52,701 bases of DNA from a virus. The stretch spans positions 1 through 52,701 of the IMG/VR virus record IMGVR_UViG_3300035691_000007. The stretch is one strand, 5' to 3'. This document shows, piece by piece, positions 37,461-45,665 of the stretch. The position numbers and the translations under genes were made by a program. The notes beneath the pieces were generated by a model. It saw only the letters and a program-made list of their open reading frames with translations. It searched no databases and had not been told where the DNA came from. How positions within the stretch are numbered: position 1 is the first letter of the stretch; each line of letters starts with the position of its first letter.

Positions 37461-39802
37461 TGGCTGCATCCTCAACCTACGTCCCCCTTGCCACCATCGG
37501 TGAGGACGGCAAGCCGCCTGCCTCGCGCCTGACTGATGCCCGCGCCGTCAACAACATCGTATGGCGGATGCTGGCCGGGAACGAGAAGCGCAGCAAAACG
37601 GATGCTTTGGTTTACGGTTTGGTTAGTGGAAATCCGCCGTACTCACGCTCTGAACTGGTCAAGAATGCGCAGTCGTGGCGCTGCAACACCAACTGGCGCA
37701 TCGCCGAATCATTCCTCAATATCGCGCTCTCGATGTATTGGGATGCGGTGTCTGAAGCGGGAACCTATTGCAGCATCCGCACGGGTGCGGGCAATGATGA
37801 GCAGCAGAGCGAATGGAGCCAGATCATCACCGAGGAATTCGACCGTCTCAACAAGAACGACACGTCGCTCAACTACATGCACCGGCTGTCGCACTTTGAC
37901 ATGGTGCTGTTCCGGTGCGGGCCGGTGATGTTCGAGGACGCATGGAACTTCCGCGCCCGCCCCATCAAGCAATCCAAGCTGCTCCTGCCCGACAGCACAC
38001 AGTCCAACGTGGACAACTGGAAGCTCGCCGTGGTGCTGGTCGATTATTCCGCCGATGAACTTTACAGCTTCATCCGCAATCCCAAGGCGGCTTCGGCCAT
38101 CGGCTACTTCCCGCAAAACGTGCGTGATCTCCTGATGAAATCCGCACCCAACGACATCTGGCCGCAGAACCACCGTTACAACTGGGAATGGTACGAGCAG
38201 CGCATCCGCAACAACGACCTCTATTTCTCCAACATCTGCGAGAAGATTCCGGTCGCCCACGTTTACTTCCGCGAGTTTCCAAAGGAGGACGAGCCGGTGG
38301 GGAAGATTTCGCACTGCATGGTTTCCCAGAACGAGGAAACGGACAAGTTCCTGTTCCGGCGCGTGGGCCGTTTTGAGAAGTGGCAGAACGTCATCCATCC
38401 GTTCTACTACGACACGGGCGATGGCACCCATCATTCGGTGAAGGGTCTTGGCATCAAGGCGTACGGCGCTTTGGAAACCTACAACCGGATGGAATGCCAT
38501 GCGGTCGATTGCGGCATCTGGTCAAGTGCCACCCACTTTCAGGCGACGGACTCGGCGGCGTTGCAGGATTTGGCGGTCATCAACATGGGGCCGTGGATCA
38601 TGCACAAACCGGGCGCGAACTACCTTCAAACCAACATGGGTTCGCAGTTGAACGGACTCATGGCGGTAAAGCAGGATTTGTTGACCACAGTGACTTCTAA
38701 CCTCGCGCAATACCGTCAGGATGTGTCGCGCAAGTCGCGCCCAAGCTCGGAGGCACCCACGGCGAGGCAGATTTCCTACGAAGCGGAGAATGAATCCGTC
38801 ATCGGACGTTCGGGCATGTCGTGGTATTTCGAGCAGGCTGATGAGTTCTACAAGGAACGGTTCCGTCGTGCCTCGAATCCAAATCTGGTCAATGCGAATC
38901 CAGGCGGCAAGGAAGCGTTGGAGTTTCAGGCACGTTGCATCCATCGCGGCGTGGCTCCGGTGGCTTTGCGCAAGATCGAATCCGTCCTTGCCACGCGCAC
39001 GGTCGGTTACGGTTCCGCCGATGCGCGGATGCAGTCCATGATGCGGATGATGGCAAGGCTGCCGATGTATTCCGAAACGGGACGCCAGCGCATCTTGCAG
39101 GACTTGACCCGAATGGACGCGGGCGAGGCTGGCGTGAAACGCTACATGCCTGACCTCAAGACCAGCAGTTATGAGATGGATCAGGAAGGCGAGGCGGCGC
39201 AGTGGGTCGGCACGATGAAAACCGGCGTGCCGTTTGTTCCATCGCCATCGCAGAATCCGAACATCTACGGGCGCGTCTTCCTTATGGCGGCGGCGCAGAG
39301 CACGCAGAGCTTGCAACAGGGCGCGAAGATGGAGGACGTGTTCAACTTCCTTGAACAGATCGGCCCGGCCATCAAGACGCAGCTTGACCGGATGCAGGGC
39401 GACCATTCCCGCGAGCAGGAGTTGAAGGCGATGGACGCGCAATGGCGTCAGTTGACAGCCATCCATGACAACCTCGCCGCACAACTCAAGAAGCGCATGG
39501 CGGAACGCATCCAACAGCAGAAGCAGTTGGCGCAGCAGTCCGCACAGGTGGACGGAGAACTGGCGCTTAAGGCGAAGGAGACTCAAGGCAAACTCACCAT
39601 TTCGCAGCAGAAGGCCATCAACAACCAGAAGCTCCGCGAGTGGATGCAGATGCAGAAAATGCAGATGGAACGTCAGGCGCATGGTCAGGATTTGGCCCTC
39701 GCCGACGCGCAGACCGCCAGCGAGATCACCCGCAAGAATGCGACGGCTGCCGCCACCGTGTCAGCCTCAAGAACCAAACCGAAGAATGGAGCACCAAAAT
39801 GA
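37460..39802 (+). CDS. Portal protein, podovirus type, 780 aa
   Basis: Placed between terminase and scaffold. The first part has SRLTDARAVNNIVWRMLAGN, then NTNWRIAESFLNIALSMYWD and IITEEFDRLNKNDTSLNYMH, the helical crown of large portals. The middle (FYYDTGDGTHHSVKGLGIKA, AYGALETYNRMECHAVDCGI) and the clip region resemble podoviral portals. The last 150 residues are a Gln/Lys/Met-rich coiled coil (RMAERIQQQKQLAQQSAQVD), i.e. the barrel helix of the longer portals. Size fits. Confidence 0.75.
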   Translation: MAASSTYVPLATIGEDGKPPASRLTDARAVNNIVWRMLAGNEKRSKTDALVYGLVSGNPPYSRSELVKNAQSWRCNTNWRIAESFLNIALSMYWDAVSEAGTYCSIRTGAGNDEQQSEWSQIITEEFDRLNKNDTSLNYMHRLSHFDMVLFRCGPVMFEDAWNFRARPIKQSKLLLPDSTQSNVDNWKLAVVLVDYSADELYSFIRNPKAASAIGYFPQNVRDLLMKSAPNDIWPQNHRYNWEWYEQRIRNNDLYFSNICEKIPVAHVYFREFPKEDEPVGKISHCMVSQNEETDKFLFRRVGRFEKWQNVIHPFYYDTGDGTHHSVKGLGIKAYGALETYNRMECHAVDCGIWSSATHFQATDSAALQDLAVINMGPWIMHKPGANYLQTNMGSQLNGLMAVKQDLLTTVTSNLAQYRQDVSRKSRPSSEAPTARQISYEAENESVIGRSGMSWYFEQADEFYKERFRRASNPNLVNANPGGKEALEFQARCIHRGVAPVALRKIESVLATRTVGYGSADARMQSMMRMMARLPMYSETGRQRILQDLTRMDAGEAGVKRYMPDLKTSSYEMDQEGEAAQWVGTMKTGVPFVPSPSQNPNIYGRVFLMAAAQSTQSLQQGAKMEDVFNFLEQIGPAIKTQLDRMQGDHSREQELKAMDAQWRQLTAIHDNLAAQLKKRMAERIQQQKQLAQQSAQVDGELALKAKETQGKLTISQQKAINNQKLREWMQMQKMQMERQAHGQDLALADAQTASEITRKNATAAATVSASRTKPKNGAPK

Positions 39803-39975
39803 GCACACACTGGATTCAAAAGGCCATCGGCAAACCGGGTTCGCTGCACAAGGCGCTGGGAGTTCCGATGCGCGAACGCATCCCCATGAAGATGCTGACC
39901 GTCGCCGCCCACATGAAGGGAAAGACCGGCAAACGGGCGCGGCTGGCCATGACGTTGCGTGGATTTAAGCACTGA
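39799..39975 (+). CDS. Small virion-associated protein, 58 aa
   Basis: ATG 39799 overlaps the portal stop as ATGA. The sequence STHWIQKAIGKPGSLHKALG, then VPMRERIPMKMLTVAAHMKG matches the 'KPGaLH-x-x-LGvp-x-x-x-IP-x-x-x-l' pattern of very short phage proteins next to portal genes. It is basic and mostly helical. Role unknown but the family is widespread in short-tailed phages. Confidence 0.7.
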   Translation: MSTHWIQKAIGKPGSLHKALGVPMRERIPMKMLTVAAHMKGKTGKRARLAMTLRGFKH

Positions 39976-40208
39976 TGAAGGCGACGCCGGAACAAATCCA
40001 GACCGCGCTCATCAATCTGGTCAAGGACTGCCTCTACAAGCTCGTCCGCATGGGCAAGACCAACGCGGAGATTCAGGCGTATCTCAAGAAGAAGCGGATG
40101 CCGTTCATGGCACCGGAGAAGATCAACATCATGCGCGAGCACTTCAAGGAGTGCGAAGCGAAGGCACCGGAGAAGATGGCGGAATTTCGCAGGCGGCTTT
40201 CTTGTTGA
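39975..40208 (+). CDS. Hypothetical helical protein, 77 aa
   Basis: Starts at ATG 39975, TGATG overlap. Three helices: PEQIQTALINLVKDCLYKLV, then NAEIQAYLKKKRMPFMAPEK and NIMREHFKECEAKAPEKMAE. The 'K-x-N-A-E-I-x-A-Y-L' stretch looks like a small helix-turn-helix. The gene ends a few bases before a promoter/operator-like site. No firm function. Confidence 0.6.
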   Translation: MKATPEQIQTALINLVKDCLYKLVRMGKTNAEIQAYLKKKRMPFMAPEKINIMREHFKECEAKAPEKMAEFRRRLSC

Positions 40209-40232
40209 CCTTTAGGTAAAAATACCTATAGG
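40205..40232 (+). promoter_or_regulatory. Promoter- and operator-like site before the glycosyltransferase block
   Basis: TTGACC (40205-40210) is followed after 16 bases by TATAGG (40227-40232). The spacer holds the inverted repeat TAGGTA-AAAA-TACCTA and the -10 overlaps the palindrome ACCTATAGGT. This suggests a regulated internal promoter. An SD-like TAGGTG precedes the TTG start at 40241, so part of the signal may be for translation. Confidence 0.35.
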
Positions 40233-40240
40233 TGTGTCTG

Positions 40241-40357
40241 TTGACACTTCCGCATCTCAACTGCAAACGCTGTTCCCACCGCTGGGTTCCTCGCCGTCCG
40301 CGCAAGCCCAAGGTCTGTCCCGTCTGCAAATCTCCCAAGTGGCAGAAGCGCAAATGA
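40241..40357 (+). CDS. Zinc-ribbon micro-protein, 38 aa
   Basis: Reads MTLPHLNCKRCSHRWVPRRP, then RKPKVCPVCKSPKWQKRK. The paired CKRC ... W-x-P-R and CPVCKSP-x-W form the well-known small zinc-ribbon written as 'C-x2-CgH-x-W-x-pR-x(n)-kp-x-x-CP-x-CkS-x-x-W'. It starts at TTG 40241 (SD-like TAGGTG six bases before; GTG 40232 is an alternative), and its TGA overlaps the next ATG as ATGA. This frame is more natural than the alternative N-terminus of the next gene, which overlaps it. DNA or RNA contact is likely. Confidence 0.75.
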   Translation: MTLPHLNCKRCSHRWVPRRPRKPKVCPVCKSPKWQKRK

Positions 40358-41160
40358 TCGCCTCCTTCCGTAAGCAACTGCGTCCCGAACGGATGGTGAC
40401 CCCTCCCAAGCCGGTGAAGCTCTTGGTATGCCTGCCTTTCTATAGTGGAGATGAACCATTGCTCATCAAGAACCTCGAATGGTACAGGGAACTCGACGGG
40501 CACCTTGATTTCGACTGCCTGCTTTGCACCGACACGGCGACGGATTATTCATGTGCGCTCGACATGGCGAGGACGGTATTCAATTCGGCGGTCGTGTTCC
40601 AATATGAGCGGCAGCCGCGCAACGACTGGCCGTTTCCGCAGAACAACATGTTCACCAATGTCGCGTGGCACATGTACCACAACCACGCCGGACCTTGGCT
40701 GCTCTGCGAGACGGATGCGACCCCATTGGTTCAAGGGTGGCTGTCGAAGCTCTGGAATGATTTCAGGAGATCAGGCAAACCGTTTGGCGGTCATTGGAGC
40801 GAACAACGACAGACCTTCAACGGCACGGCGTTCTATCCGTCCAACGTCTCGCAATACGCCCCCAAGATGATGACGGCGGCGCTGTCACGCGATTTGAAAG
40901 GCGGTCAACCGCCGTGGGATGTGTATGGCTCCAAGGAAGTGAAGCCGCATCTCCATGTGATGAACGACCTGATGCAGCATGTGTGGCAGGACGACGCCAC
41001 CGGCAAGGCGCACACGTTCCCGACCCAGAAAAGCATGAAGGCGGCGGTGCGTTCCGGCGTGGTGCTGTTCCACCGTTGCAAGGACGGCACGCTGCTCGAC
41101 CGTGCGCGGGACAGGTTTCGTACGAAGGACATGAGCAAAGACCTAATCAAGATTCCGTGA
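40354..41160 (+). CDS. Glycosyltransferase-like protein, 268 aa
   Basis: Start at ATG 40354 because the region before it is used by the zinc-ribbon gene. The fold starts with VKLLVCLPFYSGDEPLLIKN, then DFDCLLCTDTATDYS, and WLLCETDATPLVQGWLSKLW. The last has an Asp-x-x-x-like ETDATP acidic motif at the place of the GT-A DxD. Later GHWSEQRQTFNGTAFYPSNV and FHRCKDGTLLDRARDRF. It resembles GT-A-type sugar transferases coded in phage structural blocks. Donor and acceptor are not known. It overlaps the next gene as GTGA. Confidence 0.6.
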   Translation: MIASFRKQLRPERMVTPPKPVKLLVCLPFYSGDEPLLIKNLEWYRELDGHLDFDCLLCTDTATDYSCALDMARTVFNSAVVFQYERQPRNDWPFPQNNMFTNVAWHMYHNHAGPWLLCETDATPLVQGWLSKLWNDFRRSGKPFGGHWSEQRQTFNGTAFYPSNVSQYAPKMMTAALSRDLKGGQPPWDVYGSKEVKPHLHVMNDLMQHVWQDDATGKAHTFPTQKSMKAAVRSGVVLFHRCKDGTLLDRARDRFRTKDMSKDLIKIP

Positions 41161-42626
41161 ACGACCTTTCCATTGCCATCACCAGCTTCAAGCGACCGGC
41201 TTTTCTCAAGCGGTCAATCCAGTCGTGCATTGCGGCTGGCATCACGCGCATCTCCGTGTTCGCGATGGAGTCAGATTGGGACATCTATAACATCGTTGAC
41301 CAGTTCAATCACAACTCGGAATTGGAACTATCGTTTGAGTCCATGCCGTTTGATCTTGGCTGCAACGAACTCTGGTTGCAGGCGGTGTATCGGGTGGCGA
41401 CAAAGAATGTGATCGTGCTTCACGACGATGACGTGCTCCTGCCGGAATTCGGAGTGGTCTATCGGGAAACAATCGCGCCGGAACTTTCAAAGAAGGCTGG
41501 CTTCGCCTCTTGGCGTGGCCATGTCCTGAATGAGAAAGGAGAGGTCAGGCCGGTGGAGTATTTCGATGGCGCGACCGGAATCTATCCCAGCACAAAACTC
41601 GCGGCGATTGTAGCTCGACCGGGAAGGTTTTCGCTCTCTCCCGTGGTGTCGGTCTTTGACCGGACAGTTTTGATTGCCGCGCTCAAGGAGGCGGAACAAT
41701 GCCTCACTGCGCCGGAATCCTACCTGCATTCCGGCATGTTGCTTGGCACGGAAATTCTGGCATACTTGCGCCATTGCGGTGCGTTTAGGCACTGGCTTTA
41801 TGTTGACCGCGTGCTTTCTCATTACGGCTCTCACGGCGGTAGCGGAACCGTCCAAGCCGAACAGTCAAGGAACACGCTGCCGCTCACTCGCGGCTATGAC
41901 ATTGCGCGAAAACATTTCCTAGACCACCAGAACAACTATCCTCCCTCAAATGGCAGACTCCTGTTTGTTTACAATGACTACCGGCCAAACAGCGGCGATG
42001 AGCTTCGCCGCATGGCGCGGGCGATGGAAACGTGGCGGTTCCATTTCGATCAGGGCACAATGCTCGAATTCAACAGCCCCAACCGCGTGTTCGACCGCAC
42101 TTCAGCCGACCTTGATGATCCGCGTCCGGTTCCCTACATCCGCGACATGATCGAACGCGGCATGAAGTTCGCCCAACCGGAAGATGGCGTGGTGATTGCC
42201 AACCGGGACATCTGCCTGACCACACAGGCAGCGGACAGGATCAAGGCGTCACTTGCGGCGCACGGTGTCTGTCTGGCTACGCGAAGGTCATTGGTGCCGC
42301 AGCATGGCCGTCAGTATCGGAGCGTTCTTAATGCGAAGCCTGACGGTGGGATTGATCTGGTAGCGTTTACGCCGGAATGGTGGCAGCAGAACGGCGACAA
42401 GCTGCCCGACTTCTGCCTTGGTCGTTCTTGCTGGGATGAAGTGCTGTCGGTGATTGCCGGAAGTGGCGCGTGGTTGGATGACGTGATCTATCACGAACCA
42501 CATGAAAGTTTCTGGCGGCAGAACTATCACACCAACCCGGCGCAGCTTCACAACCGCAGACTGGCAGGCGAGTTTTACCGTGCCCACGGCATGAACGAGG
42601 AAGCGAGGAAGACCGATGGCGAGTGA
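41157..42626 (+). CDS. GT2-type glycosyltransferase, 489 aa
   Basis: GTG 41157 overlaps the stop before as GTGA. The N-terminal half is a GT-A fold: LSIAITSFKRPAFLKRSIQS, then NVIVLHDDDVLLPEFGVVYR, where DDD is the metal/nucleotide-sugar site. The C-terminal half (RLLFVYNDYRPNSGDELRRM, then CLATRRSLVPQHGRQYRSVL, FCLGRSCWDEVLSVIAGSGA) is a second domain, possibly a further transferase-like fold. The set of three such genes between portal and scaffold suggests sugar addition to a virion protein or a cell-surface target. Confidence 0.75.
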   Translation: MNDLSIAITSFKRPAFLKRSIQSCIAAGITRISVFAMESDWDIYNIVDQFNHNSELELSFESMPFDLGCNELWLQAVYRVATKNVIVLHDDDVLLPEFGVVYRETIAPELSKKAGFASWRGHVLNEKGEVRPVEYFDGATGIYPSTKLAAIVARPGRFSLSPVVSVFDRTVLIAALKEAEQCLTAPESYLHSGMLLGTEILAYLRHCGAFRHWLYVDRVLSHYGSHGGSGTVQAEQSRNTLPLTRGYDIARKHFLDHQNNYPPSNGRLLFVYNDYRPNSGDELRRMARAMETWRFHFDQGTMLEFNSPNRVFDRTSADLDDPRPVPYIRDMIERGMKFAQPEDGVVIANRDICLTTQAADRIKASLAAHGVCLATRRSLVPQHGRQYRSVLNAKPDGGIDLVAFTPEWWQQNGDKLPDFCLGRSCWDEVLSVIAGSGAWLDDVIYHEPHESFWRQNYHTNPAQLHNRRLAGEFYRAHGMNEEARKTDGE

Positions 42627-43947
42627 GCTCATACTGGTGGCGACGACGATTCGGAATGAATTTCAGATGCTTCCGTGGTTCGTTAACCACTACAACGCAT
42701 TTGCGTCAAAGATCATCGTTTACGATGACCACAGCGATGATGGAAGCCGTGAATATCTGTCCAAGTTTCCGATTGTCGAAGTACGCAATTGTCCGTTCTG
42801 GGGCATGGATGAACCTGGTAAGGTGAAGCTCGCCCGCGAGTTCCATCGTGGCATGGAGAAGCAATTCGATTGGGTGATGTTCACTGACTGCGACGAATTC
42901 ATTTACGCCAAGGAACTCAATTCCGTTCTCTACATGGCGCGTACTCGTGGGTATCAGGCGGTTCGCAGCGTCGGTTACAATATGCACGGCAACGGGCTTC
43001 CAATGTTCGATGGCGAACAGCTTTGGCAGAAGTTCACCCGTGGATGGCCAAGTCGCACCTATTCCAAGACGGTTGTGTTCCGACCAGGAACAGACGTTGA
43101 TTGGGAAGTGGGCCTGCACCATTTCCGAAATCCATCAGTGCTTCAGACGCCAGATACGCCACTCAAGCTCCTTCACTATCGCTGGCTTGGATTCGACTAC
43201 GCGGCAGAACGGAACCGGCGCAATTTCGAGCGTTCGGCAGACAAGAAACTGGCTTGGATTGCCGCGCCGGAGCACACTGGAAAGTATTCGCCACATTGGG
43301 CGGCACAGTTGATGGGTGGGCCGTCGTGCGAAGTCATAAATCCGCCCGACATTCTTGATGGTGGAGTTGGATGGAACCAGCACGCTTTTTGCGGCGATCA
43401 GTGGGTTGAACGTCGGGTCCGCGAGTACGTGGATTTCTACCATCCGATGCTCATCATCGAGACGGGTACACAGAATGGGTTCACCACGGCATCGCTGGCA
43501 AACATGGTCAATGAAGTGTGGTCGATTGAGATTGATCCAGTGGCCCACGCCAGAGCCAAAGAGAACCTTGTCAGCAAAAAGAACGTGCGGCTTCACTGCG
43601 GCGAGTCATCGGAAGTGCTTGGCAGATTGCTGAAGCATTTTCCGCGCACTGAACCGCTGGTTTTCTTTCTCGATGCCCACGGATTCGGACAGGGCTGCGC
43701 CTTGAAGAATGAACTCAGGGTCATTCAAAAGCATCGTCGCGATGCCGTGAACGTCATTGTCATCCATGACTGTCAGGTGCCAGACAGGCCAGGACTTGGA
43801 TTCGACACTTACGATGGTGAGCCGATCAATATTGCCTCTGTCTGGTCATTGTTGGAGCAGATTTATCCAAGCGGATATTCCGTCCGATACAACGACATTG
43901 CCGAGCACGGCATGAGGGGTTGTGCTTTCATCACACCAAGACAATGA
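42616..43947 (+). CDS. Glycosyltransferase-methyltransferase fusion, 443 aa
   Basis: Residues 1-235: GT-A/GT92-like domain with LILVATTIRNEFQMLPWFVN, KIIVYDDHSDDGSREYLSKF and VMFTDCDEFIYAKELNSVLY (DxD-type). Residues about 265-443: class I SAM-fold domain with PMLIIETGTQNGFTTASLAN (motif I like), EVWSIEIDPVAHARAKENLV (acidic motif II), PLVFFLDAHGFGQGCALKNE. This single chain could transfer a sugar and methylate it or its neighbour. It is coupled to the GT2 gene by an 11-base overlap. Confidence 0.75.
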   Translation: MASELILVATTIRNEFQMLPWFVNHYNAFASKIIVYDDHSDDGSREYLSKFPIVEVRNCPFWGMDEPGKVKLAREFHRGMEKQFDWVMFTDCDEFIYAKELNSVLYMARTRGYQAVRSVGYNMHGNGLPMFDGEQLWQKFTRGWPSRTYSKTVVFRPGTDVDWEVGLHHFRNPSVLQTPDTPLKLLHYRWLGFDYAAERNRRNFERSADKKLAWIAAPEHTGKYSPHWAAQLMGGPSCEVINPPDILDGGVGWNQHAFCGDQWVERRVREYVDFYHPMLIIETGTQNGFTTASLANMVNEVWSIEIDPVAHARAKENLVSKKNVRLHCGESSEVLGRLLKHFPRTEPLVFFLDAHGFGQGCALKNELRVIQKHRRDAVNVIVIHDCQVPDRPGLGFDTYDGEPINIASVWSLLEQIYPSGYSVRYNDIAEHGMRGCAFITPRQ

Positions 43948-44237
43948 ATTTACAGACGTGGCAATCCAGTAAGAAACGGGTGGCATCAGCCAATGACAAG
44001 CTGGAAAAGGATACTGTTATCAAGGAGATGCTTCAGGTCTGCGAGGAAGAACATCCACGATTTCACTGCTGTCCGAAATGGAGCGCGCAAGGCATGACCG
44101 TTAGCGCCGATGACCGCACTTACATGCTTGGCGTGATTCATGGGGCGGATTACATTCTTGGAGTCCTCAAAAAAACCGGACAGATGCCACCGGAACAACC
44201 GAAAGAAACGCCTGTAACCTTCCAACCACCGGACTAA
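43944..44237 (+). CDS. Hypothetical protein, 97 aa
   Basis: ATG 43944 overlaps the fusion gene stop as ATGA. Contains helices (SSKKRVASANDKLEKDTVIK, then MLQVCEEEHPRFHCCPKWSA) with a CC pair, then MTVSADDRTYMLGVIHGADY and a Pro-rich end. The position directly before the scaffold suggests a head-assembly accessory. No family recognised. Confidence 0.55.
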   Translation: MNLQTWQSSKKRVASANDKLEKDTVIKEMLQVCEEEHPRFHCCPKWSAQGMTVSADDRTYMLGVIHGADYILGVLKKTGQMPPEQPKETPVTFQPPD

Positions 44238-44240
44238 AAT

Positions 44241-45428
44241 ATGGCCACCGAACTAGCCGAACAGACCGCCAACGAAAACGTCAGCATTCCGCCGACCGTG
44301 GACATCAAGGCGCGGGGCGACCGGATGCGCTCCTTCATGGCGACCGGCGAAAAGACTGCCGAGAAGCCACCCGAAAAACCTGCGGAAAAGGCGGCAGAGA
44401 AAGCGCCGGAAAAGCCGGTTGAAAAGGCACCAGAGAAACCCGCCGCCGATGCACCGCTTGTCCCTGAACTCAAGGCTGCGCCAAAGGTGGAAATCAAACC
44501 GGATGCGAAGGTTGACGACAAAAAGGCGAAGAAGATTCCCCATGAAGAATTCGAGAAGCTGTCCACCAAGGCCAAGGCTGAATCCGACCGTGCCACCGCC
44601 GCCGAACAGCGGGCCGCAGAGCTTGAGGAAAAGCTGAACAAGGCCGTTGCCACCATTCCCGCTTACGTGGAGGAAAAGCTCAAGAAGCTGCCCGAGTACG
44701 AGAAGCTGATCCAGACGTTCTACGTGGAACATGACCCGAAGTTCAAAGCGGCGTTCGATGAGAAGATCGAGGGCTACAAGGTTGATGCGGTGGAAACAGT
44801 CGGAATTGAAGCTGCCGACAAGCTAAAGGAGGTTCTCGCCGCTCCATCGGGCAAATGGCGCGATGCCCAGATCGAGGAAATCGCCAACGAGCTTCCGGCG
44901 TTCAAGCAGATTGGTTTGCAGAACACGTACTCCGCGCTTCGCAAGCTGGAAAAGGAACGCGCCATTGAGAAGGCCAAGGCACCGGAGAACTTCGAGCGCC
45001 TGACCGCGCTCAAGAAGGACGAACTCAAGGCCAGCATGGAGGCTGAATCACGGGAGATGGAATCCGCGCTCACTTCATCCATCCAGAAGGCGGCACAACA
45101 CTTCCATGAATTCCGGCGCGTGGACGGTGAGGATGACCACAACAAGGTTGTCGCCGAGAACGAATCGCTCGTCCGCAAGTGGGCAGCGGCGAACAAGCCA
45201 ACCGAACGCGCCAATGTGCTGACGTGGGCAGTCAAGGGCTATCGTTCCGCCGAGACGGATGCCATCAAGGATGCGCTCATTTCCAAGCTGCAAACGCAGT
45301 TGAAGGAATTGCAGGGCGCGAATCCCGATCTTGGCGGCGGCGAAGGCAAATCCGCTGATAAGGGCAAACCGTCCGGATTCATGGCCAAGTTCAAGCAGGC
45401 GCAGGAACACGGCATTCCCAAGGAATAG
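44241..45428 (+). CDS. Scaffolding protein, 395 aa
   Basis: The N-terminus has a Glu/Lys/Pro/Ala repeat (EKTAEKPPEKPAEKAAEKAP), then a highly charged helical body (RATAAEQRAAELEEKLNKAV, EKLKKLPEYEKLIQTFYVEH) and a short C-terminal capsid-binding-type end (GFMAKFKQAQEHGIPKE). It lies right before the major capsid gene. Charge, disorder, coiled coils and place together are the pattern of phage scaffold proteins, which do not keep sequence motifs. Confidence 0.75.
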   Translation: MATELAEQTANENVSIPPTVDIKARGDRMRSFMATGEKTAEKPPEKPAEKAAEKAPEKPVEKAPEKPAADAPLVPELKAAPKVEIKPDAKVDDKKAKKIPHEEFEKLSTKAKAESDRATAAEQRAAELEEKLNKAVATIPAYVEEKLKKLPEYEKLIQTFYVEHDPKFKAAFDEKIEGYKVDAVETVGIEAADKLKEVLAAPSGKWRDAQIEEIANELPAFKQIGLQNTYSALRKLEKERAIEKAKAPENFERLTALKKDELKASMEAESREMESALTSSIQKAAQHFHEFRRVDGEDDHNKVVAENESLVRKWAAANKPTERANVLTWAVKGYRSAETDAIKDALISKLQTQLKELQGANPDLGGGEGKSADKGKPSGFMAKFKQAQEHGIPKE

Positions 45429-45665
45429 TTGACAGCCTGACAGTTTAAGCCTAGTAGGTAGTCCAACAGCCAACTCCGAATTGGCTGGCGTCGGGCGGAA
45501 ACGCATTCCGCAAACATCCCGTCAGGGATGATCGTGGCAAGGGCCGCGAGGCGATACCCGGTCTTGCCGGGAAAGTAGGAAGTCGCACTCCGAAACCAAC
45601 AGTCAGTCCATGCACGCGCATGTGCGTTTGCCTCTGGTCTGTGAACTTTGTTTCCGATTACGATC
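45429..45665 (+). promoter_or_regulatory. Capsid-gene promoter and hairpin-rich leader
   Basis: TTGACA (45429-45434) follows the scaffold stop, with a weak TAGTAG 17 bases later. The next roughly 200 bases hold five perfect hairpins in a row: CAGCCAA/TTGGCTG (45467-45487), GCGGAA/TTCCGC (45495-45511), CATCCC/GGGATG (45515-45530), CCCGG/CCGGG (45557-45571) and CATGC/GCATG (45609-45622). No gene is seen. This is a long structured 5' leader for the most highly made virion protein; it may stabilise the mRNA, control translation or be an RNA element in its own right. Confidence 0.6.

Noticed and set aside
37011-37475. A 154-residue minus-strand frame between terminase and portal
   Set aside because: The plus frame 37026-37460 fits the late operon by overlaps on both sides and has a more natural protein sequence.
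40234-41160. GTG 40234 as the start of the first glycosyltransferase
   Set aside because: The extension is low-complexity and overlaps a better zinc-ribbon frame; ATG 40354 gives an ATGA overlap.
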